From Serinus canaria (Eukaryota; Chordata; Aves; Passeriformes; Fringillidae), in NCBI RefSeq assembly GCF_022539315.1, contig NC_066315.1, positions 92,420,990-92,484,989 of the forward strand: 64,000 bases of DNA, given 5' to 3'. This document shows positions 47,675 to 59,100 of the stretch, in pieces (the stretch's first letter is position 1; each line of letters starts with the position of its first letter). Both the position numbers and the translations under genes were made by a program. The notes beneath the pieces were generated by a model, which was not told the origin of the DNA, did not search any database, and saw only the letters and a program-made list of their open reading frames with translations.

Positions 47675-48237
47675 GATATGATTTTCTCTGGAATGGAGTT
47701 CATTTTCTCAGTAATTTTCCTACTAGCTGGTATAGTGCTATGTTTTGAATTTAGTACGAGAATATTGCTGACAACACACGGATGTTTTTCTGGTTGTGGT
47801 GTAGTCCTTACTCTAAATCAAGGAATTCTTAGTTTCCCATGCTCTGCTGACTGACTAGTGCACAAGAAGTACACACCAGAAGTCAAGGAGGCTGAAGCTG
47901 TCAGAATTGGCAACTTGGCAAGGTAAGAAGAGCAAACAGCCCACCAGAGTCGATACCTGGAGAAAGAATCCAATAAGGATTTATAAGACACCAGACCAGA
48001 AATCATCAGTGGACCAAAGAGTGAATGCAAGGCGCATGAAGAGCATCTGAAGAATGGGTGCATAGGCTGTGAGGGTACAAAAATCTAGGGAATTCTTTGT
48101 TCTGGGTCTCTCTCCAGGGGCATCCAGCTCAAGCTGCCCTGCTGCTGGACCTCCCTATTAAATGATTTTCTTATTTATTTTTGTATATCCATCACCTAAG
48201 GCTCTGCTTGGGAAACTTGAGCACCTCTGTAGTTACA
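47675..48237 (+). mobile_element. Diverged solo LTR, sense on plus strand, modular
   Basis: The first 195 bp align with the start of the LTR at 46446 (minus). Examples are GGAATGGAGTTCATTTTCTC, then TGCTATGTTTTGAATTTAG and ACACACGGATGTTTTTCTGG, ending near GCACAAGAAG (47868). After that the sequence is unrelated to that LTR. It has TATAAG at 47982-47987, ATTAAA at 48157-48162 and a plausible end at GTTACA (48237). Both boundaries are estimates, as no clean TG start or target duplication is visible. No internal region follows. It is strongly diverged and presumably old. Confidence 0.65.
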
Positions 48238-51098
48238 CCCAGGTGGGTGCCCCAGCCAGACCCACACCGCTGTCTCCAGGCAGCAGCACCTAATGTCTGG
48301 GATGGTTTGGGTTGACTGCCACCCTAACTGTCCCACACATCCAGATCCTCACTCCACAACCTCTTAGTGTACTCTTTTGGCCTCAGTCTTTAGGCAACCA
48401 GGCTGCTCAATACCTGTTTGTCACAGTTTCTCAGCCTTAGCTGTGACCCACATTCAGACGTGATGACTGCAAATACTGGGATGCCAAGGCTCCAGACACT
48501 TCCACCATGAGGTGATTAGCTCAACTAGACCATGCACTTCCTTGAACCCTACTGCAGTCCTATAACACCAAAAAAACCCAAACCCACAAATAAAAATATT
48601 ATCTTATTCCTAGTCATACTTTAGCAGCCAGATTCGGATATCAGACCCAGGTCAGTCCCTATTCCATTTGTTCTCAAATGAAGCTCTTCTTCTGTCACAG
48701 CTCCCCAAGAGCTGATCTTCATGACTCTGGCTGGAGAAAGGTGTCTTGTGTCAGATAATCTGCCAAGTGTAATTTCAGGAGACAGGGAGGCTGCACAGAG
48801 AGCAGCTCCCACACGCTGTGCTCAGGCTGCACCAGTCCAGACTGGGATGTGCTTTGCTGTCCTGCTGAGTTTCTAGCCTGACATACCTGGCTGTTGCTGT
48901 GCCTACACAGCACATCTGACCACATTTGATTTAGGATGAGGTTCCCACATCCCTCTGGGACAGGGACAGAGCAGGAGGAGGGAAAGAGGGTGTGCCTAGG
49001 ACTTTCCATGCACCTCTACCCTTCCCCAAGTGCCTCTCAAGCAGAGCTTGTATGGTCCTGACCACTAAACCATGACTCCCATGTTCCCAGCAGACTTCTG
49101 TTCCTGCAATTTTTGACTGTAAGTTGAGCTTTTTTCCCAGTGAAACCATTATCCAGCCATCCCTGATGAGAAAACCACACCTTACCACAAAATTACCCCT
49201 AAACTATGCTATAAATACCCTTTAAGAGCTCCTTTGCAATGGCCCTCCTGGACCGCCGGCATACAGAGCCGTGGAGTATTTATACAAATAATGGATGGAA
49301 TGTCTTGTAGGTGGAAAAGCAGGGCTTGCTGGAACTTGATTTCAGAGGAAGCTGCAAAATTATTAGTTTGATGGGATACTTTAAGGGACTGTGAGAGTGG
49401 CTGGGGTAGATAAGCAGCTATCAAACAGCAGAATACAGCTTAGCAGCCATTTCTCTGCGTTTGAGGTTTCTTCACAAAGAGAGGCAGAGCACACCTCTGA
49501 GCTGCCACTGAGCAGCTGGGGAAGTGCACAGGGTTAGTTGCAGACACAGTTTTAAAGTTGCTTTCTTACAGCTTTCATTTGTGGAGGCACAACCTGTAGA
49601 ATAGAATTATTGTTGTAGTTTTATCACAGTATAGAAGTAAGTGAGGTCCATGTACAAGATAACCATAATTTGTGTTAAAAAATAGCTGATCTTATATTTA
49701 GAGGTACATTCTCAGTTTGAATCTAATGAATCATAAGTTGCACTTAGTGAAAAGTTTTCTATGGCAGGGTTGCTGTACCCTTTGCTCATATTTCACGTCT
49801 CTAAAATGCATGATATACATGATGTTGGGTTTCTCTTGCAGTAGAGTTGTTTGATTCCTACTGACAAAATGAAATTAATTACTTTTCCCTTTTACCTAAG
49901 ATTGCCTAAGAATTTCTCTGACAATAATAATTACCATGTTATTAATTGCTATTTGCCGGTATATACAGCATAATTATGTCATTATTATCTAATTATGCTA
50001 TTTCTAAATAGGACTTAATGTGAAACCATTTTGTTTAAACAGAAAGAATAATAGACCACAGAACATTTTTCATTTGCTAAGGAGTTAAGTACATCTCAAT
50101 CATAAGGTGTATTTTTAAAATTACTCTTAAACTTTAAAAATAATTTTAAATTTACTTGCATGGAGTTCTGAAAAAAGATTAGAATAAATGCATTCTGAGA
50201 AGATTAGAGTATTGTCAGAGAAGTTTGTGAGAAATTGTGAATCTCCTTTCTGAGTGATATCTGATTTCCACCTCACTCCTTAACACTGAGCATATAATAA
50301 AAAACACTCCAGGGAAAAATAGTTGCAGAAGAAAATCTCTTTAATCCTGAAAGTAAGCCTATTTAAATATAATTCTTGCATTTAGTGTTATTTGTTCTAT
50401 ATGATATAAATATCTGAGATGCTTATAATCTAATATAAATTTAAATTTAAAAAAATTGGGAGTTTCAAAGTATTCTAATGAGACAATAATAATTCCTCAG
50501 CTTTCCCCTTCATGTATAAATATATCTTAAGATTTACCAGATCTACATATTCCTCAGGAAAGAGAAAAGAAAAGCTTCTCAGCTTTATCATATAAGAAAG
50601 AACTTTTGGGCAAGTTTCAAAATTGCCTTTACTTATACCTCAGCTCAAATTTAAAAATCACTGTCATAGATGAAAGCATTAATAAGTATAGTATTTGAGA
50701 AGAGAAAATGTCCAGCAGTCTAACCAGATAATAATTTTTTTTTGGAAGGAATGTGACTCCAGAGATAGGAGCAGATTTTTTGGCACAACCACCCACATAT
50801 TCATACCTCTGACTAGTTTGAGTGTAGCACCTATTTCAGCATTCCTCATGTGTATCTCATGTTCAATAAATATTTTTCTTTTCAGACTTTGAGGATCAAA
50901 GTGCTTATGAAACACAGCATAAGTAAGTGTTAGATATTGGAAGACATCCCCTTGAGTCTGACTACCAAGGTGGTCATGTGGTCATTAGCCACTCCTCATG
51001 AGGGGTGACTACTACTAGAAGTGAATTTCGGTTCTCAGCATGACCCCAACTCATGCTAATGTCTTCATTTAACGCAATATTTTATGTATATATACACC
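48238..51098. other. Non-coding DNA
   Basis: The stretch 48240-49450 is GC-richer than average and contains GCTATAAATACCC (49208-49220), a TATA-like string. I cannot assign it to a repeat family or gene. 49450-51098 is AT-rich unique DNA. A homeodomain-motif-rich stretch at 49921-50010 is noted under findings. Confidence 0.5.
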
Positions 51099-51118
51099 AT
51101 ATATATATATATATATAT
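51099..51118. repeat. (AT)n microsatellite
   Basis: A perfect AT run of about 20 nt, with further TATATA patches on either side (51084-51145). Confidence 0.92.
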
Positions 51119-54100
51119 GTAAATACATGGATATATATGCACATACATGAAGAAATTGAATGCAAGATTTTCAAGAAAAATATGTGTCAGAATTATTTGG
51201 TTAGACCACAGGATATATGAAATCATTTGTAGCCATCACAGTGATCTCTGATCAAACACCCAAAGGATAAATGATGTGTATCTTTCTGCATTTGTAAATT
51301 CTTCTCAGAACCTTTGGATCATAAATCCCAGTGAGGAAAAAATGTGCTGCCTAAATCCTACTGAATGAAACATATTTAGTGACTTTAAGACGCTCCTATT
51401 GTATGTTTGTCATGCCTATATATCAGAGGCATTTATGGAAATGTGGACCCCTGGAGTTAATGTGTGTGCATGGCTGACAAGGGTAGGAAAGACAGATTTG
51501 GCATGATGAAGGTTACAAAACCAAATTAGCACACTGTAAGGAATTACTATTCCAACATCTTTTAGAGCCTGAAGGAGCACATTCAGGAGTGAGGCAGCAG
51601 GGCTACTGTTCAATGCAGCTGATGATTTTCATCAAGCAATCCAGCTTGTTCCCACTGCCAAAGAAATAAAACAGTCTGTGTAGCATCAGAAGGGAAATTG
51701 AGGATTTTTTTAAAAGACAGGAAAATCTGATAGTCAAGATGTTATTGAAAATCTGTCAGCAGTAAAAAGATAATCTGATGTGAGGGGTACCGAACTTCAT
51801 TAATCTCTGTCATAACTTCATTTCAATCATTAAATTACCCTTGGATGAGTTTAGGCTGCCTGTAAAGAATGATACAAACCACCAGAGTCAGGATTAATAG
51901 AGTTAATCTTACTTAAAAAGTAAAAAAAAACCAAGTAATAATGACAAACATAGACTGTTTCCTTTATTGAGCAGAGAATTTATAATAGTTATATTTCCAG
52001 TTTGATTAAAAAGTAAAATCTGAACAGGAGTTCTGGGATTTTTTTTGTTTTCAAAATTAAAATTTCTTAGCATGAAGACTCAGTTCACAGCAGCAAGTAA
52101 AAACAAGGAAATCCTAAAAACCAGAATTAATTATTGAATTATTTACTTGCCATTTATAATAATTAGAAGAAAACACTTTAAAGGAATTATACTTCAGTCA
52201 ATAAAATAGTTCAAATTGCAATTTGAAACAGGACAAATGAAAACACTGAATTAAGAGAAATCTGAAATGCTTGCAGCCACCCAAAAGCTAGTGCTGTAAC
52301 AGCAAGTGAACTAGACTTTGGGTGTAAGAAAAACAGAGAGGATGACTGCCCTTAAATTAAGAGTAACTAAACAATTAAAACCACATTGTGCTAAATACTG
52401 CATTGTTGAAAATATTTACAAGTTTTGAAGACATTCAAGGAGTGAGATATTTTTAAGTTGTACCCTGTAAGCTTCCTGAAAGAGCAAGACAAAAGAATCA
52501 AGCATTTTTAGTGTGTCTGTATATAATCACATCCAAAGGAACACTGGCTTATTTGGCAGACCATGCCAAATGCCCTGCAATGGATGGCCAAGGCTAAACA
52601 CATCTGGAGACAGGATCATGAAGACCTGATGGGGAGTTCTCACCCAAAAAAGGCAGAACAAAGATGGGTCATGCATTTCACTGCTGGGCTGCAGGTGGAG
52701 AGGCAGGAGGATGAAGTGAAGAATTGCTTTCTTAAGCCAGAGTCTGAAAGCTGTTACTGCCTCCCTGTGCACCATCAGTGATAGTTGAGTAGATCCTGCC
52801 TTAGAAACCAAAACCAGGTCTTAGGAAAGGCCAGGGACACAAAGGACATTCATTCCTGAGAATTTATGACCCTTTCAGCTCTGACAGCAGTTACCATCTA
52901 ATTTTCTTTTTTTCTGCTTCATAACTTTACTCCTACAGTGCAAATGGGAAAAGATTATTTTCCTCAGTTGAAAGTAGCAGAAGCCCTTTCCTATTACTCT
53001 GGGTGGAGGGGGGGGTGGTTAGTGGCTGTTCATATAATGCCACATTACTGAGATAATTTTAAGAGTCCTGGGAGTCACCAGATCTAGTTTCCTAAAGAAT
53101 AAAGCAAATTTGTAATTTTTCCAAAGAAAATGGAAGTAGAACCAGCTTGCTAATTCATCAGGCTGACTCAGTGCAGAAAGCAGCCCATATACTCCCTCAA
53201 TTTCAGCATTCCAGGAATCCATTACACCTGACTGTGCAGAGGTAGGAGCTTGTCCCTGAAAAATGTTCCTTGCCATCCTTGTGCTTACTACATGCTTGTT
53301 ATTACCAGCAGCACTGATGCCTTCTGTAAAGTACTTGATATCACTCTGAAGGAAAATAATTACAGGATTTTACTTGTACTAAATCTGGTCCTCAAGAGAG
53401 ACCGATGGTGTTGCATGTGCACTTCTAGACAGAATTTCCTTGCTCTGTTTTCCTGCTCTAGTGGCTTAGAGAGTACTAAGTGAAAGTCACCTTCCAGTTT
53501 TATTATTCTCATTTACGTATCCACAATGCATTTCTAAGGGAAAGGGAAAATATTGAAATATTTAGATTGATGTGCATATTAATGTTTTTCCTAATCTACA
53601 TATTTTTATCAACAGAAAATAATGCAAAATTAAGATAGAATTTATAAATGTTAAGGGTTTTGCTTGCAACTGTTATAACTCAAGCCATGGTTTTATTATT
53701 CAAGGTAAATAAAAATTTGACATCTTGGGATCTGAACATAATCACAAAATAGACAGGAAGGGCATGGATACACACACACTTAGAGAGTTACACTTTTTGT
53801 GACATGAAGCTGAAATCCTTGAGGTGTATGTATTGTCACTCTCCATTAATTTAAGGATGTTTTTATTTTGCCAGAAAGTCTGTTATTGTTCCACAGAGAT
53901 ATAGAGTGGTATTTAATAAATAAGAATATACCATCAAAAAGGTGGTTAGTGTTCACCTAGCAGCCTGAATGAAACAAGTTTTTCATTTCTCTCTGAATAA
54001 TCACTTGAATGTTTAATAGAAGATATGTATCCCATCATATATGTCTCTATTCCAATCAAATGTCCTTTACAATGAAAGCATCATGGGCAGTGTCTAGCAA

Positions 54101-55331
54101 AAAAAGTTCTGGTTAATTGACTGTGCTCATACAACTCTTTGAAAATCTATTTTTAAGGAATAAATGTAAAAGAAATTACTGATCATGCATTTTATGTATC
54201 TTTTTAGTTTTTACTTTCAAGACATAAAATCTGGTTTACAGTGTACAGAACACATTTGACACTTACAGGGTATAACTTTTGGCTTGGCAGAAGAAAAAAA
54301 AAAGATTTTGTTCTAAAATGAAATAACAGCCAAGATAATGAGTAAAATTTTAGGCAGAAATTTACAGAATTTACTGCTCCTTGTCATCATACTTTCAATT
54401 TATCATGGATATAATAACTTCAGAATGACACAATGTTATGCCATGACACTGCACATGTTTTGCTTTTGACTATGTGAAATGGCCTGATACAATCAATTTG
54501 ATAAATATTGCCACAGGGAGAGTAACAAGCAGCAACGTTCTGAGAATATTTTGTTATCTGATGAAAGTCCTCCCACTATACCAGGCTATTATGAAGTTAG
54601 GCTACATTTAGGGAATGGCAGTACCTCACCCTACAGTGAGCAAATCAGCTGGCAAGCTGCAAGGTTCCCCTGCTCTTAGAGCACACCTAGTTCCTGCTTT
54701 CCTTCTGTAGATGCTGAAGCACCATGAAAGCTCTTTTATAGCTGAGTGGGTGTGACAACAACCAGTTTTTAGGTTTTTAAACATCCTTCACTTGTGGACT
54801 TCCTGTAAACAAAAGAGGATAATAGGTTAAGTTCATGAAAAGATATTAGACAGAGTTAACTTGAGTTACAGAGTTACAAAGTGCAGGAAAGACCAGCTTA
54901 CCCTCATTAAAAAAAAAAAAAAAAAGCAAAAATGGTGGATTCTGATGCTTCTGTCAAAGTGTTTTCTGAAAAGATGTTATGCATTTTGTATGAAACGCAG
55001 TGGAAATTCAGGAAACAATCCAATAGTGGGAATGTAGTTTGATTATGCTATGTGCTGCCCTATTAGTCTCAGGAAGGCTGTCTCTTGTCACAGCTCATGA
55101 TCTGAATCACAGTGCTTACCCTGCTTCCCACCTGTAGGTCATTTTGTCCAAGAAGTGATTTGAGCATCAAGACTTTCAGATGCATGTGTACAGAATCCTA
55201 CTCTACATCATCTTATAAAAGAAAATAATTCATTTTTTAACAGGAGTAACCACCAAATGAGTGAGCAATGGACATCATAAGAGGGACAAGTAAGTAAAGT
55301 TAGTAAAACTAACTTTAAAGACATTGGTTTG
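51119..55331. other. Unique non-coding DNA
   Basis: No gene or recognised transposon. A 17-A run lies at 54909-54925. 52520-52860 is less AT-rich with open frames on both strands, but their translations match nothing I know. Confidence 0.6.
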
Positions 55332-55725
55332 TGTAGAATCTCAGGAGATGAGGGGCTAAAATGTGTGTCTCAAGCACTGATAGCTCTGGAGACAACCAAT
55401 ACTTATTTTCCAGAACAGGATGTGGCTGGAGAAGGGGGTCTCAGAGAGGTAGGGCAGCACTGTCCTGGGACAAAGGTCCTGTCCTGGCTCCTGGAGATAA
55501 CCACAGCACACTGCAGCTCTAGCACAACGATACGGCTTAGAGAAGCAGGCATGGACTGACAACTAAAAACCACCACAGCAGGGACAGGGGGAACAAATCA
55601 AGGCCACCAAAGACCCTTGAAGACCTCTGACCCATTTCCAGAAAGATTTAGAAGAATAAACTGCAGGTGATAATTAATTTATATAGAAAGCGAGAAATTC
55701 AGCTAAAGGGTGGAGAAAACAAATC

Positions 55726-55732
55726 TATAAAA
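55726..55732 (+). promoter_or_regulatory. LTR TATA box
   Basis: TATAAAA in the context AAATCTATAAAAATG, about 395 bp into the LTR; predicted start near 55757. Confidence 0.65.
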
Positions 55733-55826
55733 ATGTGACTCCACACAGAGCCTGGATAGTGCCCACAGGACTCTGGACACCTCTTCAGCTGGATAAATAC
55801 TGGAGTCCGGACTGGTGATCTGGTGA

Positions 55827-55979
55827 CCCTTCCCCTTCCCCTTCCCCTTCCCCTTCCCCTTCCCCTGTACCCTTCCCCTTCCCCTTCCCCTTCCCTTCCC
55901 CTTCCCCTTCCCCTTCCCCTTCCCCTTCCCCTTCCCCTTCCCCTTCCCCTTCCCCTCCCCTTCCCCTTCCCCTTCCCTT
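55827..55979 (+). repeat. (TTCCCC)n hexamer microsatellite
   Basis: About 150 bp of TTCCCC units with a few interruptions, such as CCCCTGTACCC near 55864 and one-base deletions. The minus strand is (GGGGAA)n, with many G4 runs able to form quadruplexes. Long Leu-Pro or Gly-Glu-like frames across it are artefacts of the repeat. Confidence 0.97.
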
Positions 55980-56101
55980 TATTCTCACTCTCCTCTTTCA
56001 GCCTACCCCTTACTCAAAATCCACCACGGTGTGTTTATGCTATAAGTTTATGCTATATTACTATTAACATACCAATTTCCATGCCATGTGTACAATCTAC
56101 T

Positions 56102-56107
56102 AATAAA
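56102..56107 (+). promoter_or_regulatory. LTR poly(A) signal
   Basis: AATAAA about 75 bp before the LTR end. Confidence 0.7.
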
Positions 56108-56181
56108 AATTGCTAAGTCTTTGTGAACCCTCTTACTTTTGTCATTCCATTTCAACCACAAGAATCAGGTTTATTCTTACA

Positions 56182-59100
56182 GGAGAGAAACTCCACTATA
56201 TGAGAATTTTACCAGGAAAAGCAATTTCAAATTACCATGGAGGGATACGGACTTTCTCTGACAAAATTCTCTCTCTCTTTCTTTTTTATTTTGTAAATGA
56301 GTAGCGAGGGAATGCATGTCCATATATCTGGACTTTTTTTTTTCCACTTAGGGTAAATAGTGATCTCTATTCGGTTAGATTCAACAAAATATTTTCTGAG
56401 TGTTTCCATCTGGCCCTAAGACATTATCAATTCAGCTTATGAGTATTGGAGCATATAGGTAATACAGATCCTGAAATTCTGAGAATTATATCTTTAGTTT
56501 TACAGATCAGGTGCGATACCTGCATACACACCATTGTATCTCCTTGATTTCCTCCCCCCATCCCCTACGCTCTCTTTTCCTCTTACGCCTCATTCAGAGT
56601 CTGTACTTTTCTTTCACTTCCTGCATTTTGTCTCTTGTGAGCTAACCTGTCAGTCTCCATGTTATCATGCCTGTCACTGTCTAGATTTTATTGTGACTTA
56701 ATCTTTAAACACATCAACACCTCTGACTTTTTCATTCCCACAAATCCCTGTACTGGGCTTTTAAAACCTCCAGATCTCTAAACTCTGGTACAAGCTGAAA
56801 AGTGCAGCTCCTCCTTCCATTTCTCTGCTGCCAGAAATCAACACATAAGCACTGTCCTACCCTGTTGTAATGTCTGCTAGCTATTATAATTAGATTGGTT
56901 CTGTGATGAACATCCTCAGAATTCTAGGGATATGTGTGCTTGGCATGAACCTGGAAAATGAATTCTCTTATTTTACTTCAAGTCCCACAGATCACAGCGA
57001 GCAATTCAAATGCTGCTCTACCCTTTAAAAGGCATGCAGACAGACTGCTTAAACTTGGAAATTTTTAAGTCTTCATTGTGGTAAGGTTACAAGCAAATTG
57101 ACATTTGCCAAAATAATTTATGACCCTTTATTTAACTATTAAGTTGTTCAGAGGCCAACCAGTGTCAAAGCTAAAATAACCCAGTGAGAGATTTCGAGAC
57201 TGAGTAGGTATCAGTCCCACAGCTAGGTACATGTGCTTTGTGTGTAGTTTATATACTCTTGCAAAGGACTATTAGAATCTGCAGAAATGATTGTGAAAAG
57301 AAAATTTGAAGGCAGAGAGAAATCTGGCCAAGCATCAAACAGATACAGAGACAAGTGACAGTTTTCACAGCGGGTACAAGTACAGCAATCTGGCAAGACT
57401 AGTTTATGGATCCCCAGAAAAAAAATACTGTTTTTTGGTTTTAATTGCTTGGGAATTGTTTTTGTCCCCAGAGGAAAGCCTCTCAGAGGCTCTTAAATCA
57501 CCCAAGAGGAACAGTGGAGTTGCCACAGCTGCACATAGGAGCAGACAGCTGAACACTGAGCCTCACTCCACTCCTACCTCTGTCAACTGCCTGATCTCAC
57601 ACAGCAATGCCAGATCCTGTTCATCATCCTTTATTTTTTTCCAAGCTGATTTAAAGATTTTTCCTCAGACTTACCAATTGCTTACTGATTTCTCCATCAT
57701 GCTATCACTGCATATACTTCCTTTACCTTTGAAACAGCTCTTTGACTATGTGAGAAAACATGTTGCAGTCCCGACACCCTGCATATCTGGATAAATCTGT
57801 TGATTGGCATGTAGTCAAGTTAGTTTTTTGCCAAAAATTAATCTCTGTGAATTCAATGTGTTGCTTACAGATCATAATAGAAAGAGCATGTGGCACAAAA
57901 GCACATGACACCATGTATGTTTAGGGTACCTTTGTCATGGTCTCTTTTTTGTGGAAGCCTTCATGCTGACTGGTGTCTGGTGTCCCTCCAGATTCACAAG
58001 GTCTGTCAACAGAAGTCTGTAGGTCAGGCTTTTTTTTTTCTATGTAACTTTGTTGAAGAAGTCATCATAATTTTTCAGGCACTTTTTTTGTTTAGGAGTA
58101 TGAAATCTGCCAAATTTATTAATAGAAAAGTCTTGCTGAAAGCTGATTTACCAGGATCTCTCTTTAACTGCAATATCTTACTACATGTAGATGGCACCAT
58201 CCTTTCTTCAGAGAGAGTTATAAGGGTAACTCTGGTAAAATGGCCATGCTTAGTGAGCCTGGGCTTTTTGTTTTGCTCTGAATGGTTTCTCCATTAAATA
58301 AAGCAAGAGCATGGATATGTATTTCTCTTTTAAGAGCAGAGAAAAAAATGGCTTAGCTTACTTGTTTCTTTGCTCTTGACTCAACAAGAGATCAAACTTC
58401 CTCTCACAGATATTTATGGGAAAAGGAGAAACCTCCAGATGGGCTACAATACTGAAAAGGAGCAGATGATTTCATAGAAAAAGGAGAATTAGTTGGCTTA
58501 AGAAGTTTCAGGAGCATTCTGACAAATACCCTGATTTAGCCTATAGTATTTCCTAAAGACTAAAACTTACAGTTTCAGAAAAAGGCTTTTAATTCAAGCT
58601 AGTGTTGATGACATGGAGCAGTAGATGTGGGAGGGAAATGATGGGACAATTGCATGGAGCACAATGTGCAGGCAGGCACCTGAGCAGTTATGTCTGATGC
58701 TTATTTAGAACTTTGCTATAGTGTCCTTACCTCCAAGGTGTGTTCATCATCAGACAAAGGAGGGAACAAAGCTCATGTTTGGACAGCTGTGTGCTTTCTA
58801 CCTCACAGATCTGGCCCTGACTCTTATCAGAGGAGTCAGGGGAACCTTAATCTGTTTTAATTTATGTTCCTTTGCAACACAGCCCTTGTTAACCTTTCCC
58901 TAATAGGGAATAACTGGAAAACAGCAGGACTGGGCTCTACTCCAGACTTTTCCCAGCATTCACCCCAACTTGAGACCATGTTTTGAGGCATGCTTAACAT
59001 TCTGGAATGGCTGGTTCTTATCAGCATGATTTTAAAATGTAACTATTGTCTCCTCCATGTACTCCAATCACACAGCACAATACCCAGGAGAAAAAGAATG

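Larger units (their letters stand above)
55332..56181 (+). mobile_element. Solo LTR with expanded internal microsatellite
   Basis: It starts TGTAGAATCTCAGGAGATG and ends near TTATTCTTACA. TATAAAA lies at 55726-55732 and AATAAA at 56102-56107, followed by TTGCTAAGTCTTTGTGAACC. I recognise the U3 part (GGATGTGGCTGGAGAAGGGG; GGGTGGAGAAAACAAATC) and the 3' end as an avian LTR type. Between the TATA box and the poly(A) signal sits a long (TTCCCC)n tract, so the repeat lies in the predicted transcribed R region. No target-site duplication is evident and no coding region adjoins it. Boundaries are probably within 10 bp. Confidence 0.82.

Noticed and set aside
45902..48237. The two nearby LTRs as ends of one provirus
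   Set aside because: They are in opposite orientation, differ in their 3' halves and have no retroviral genes between them.
55785..56116. Leu-Pro and Gly-Glu repeat proteins
   Set aside because: Direct translation of the (TTCCCC)n microsatellite.
57306..57794. A 162-codon plus-strand frame
   Set aside because: No recognisable domain and no nearby promoter or splice structure I can defend. This length arises by chance in 64 kb.
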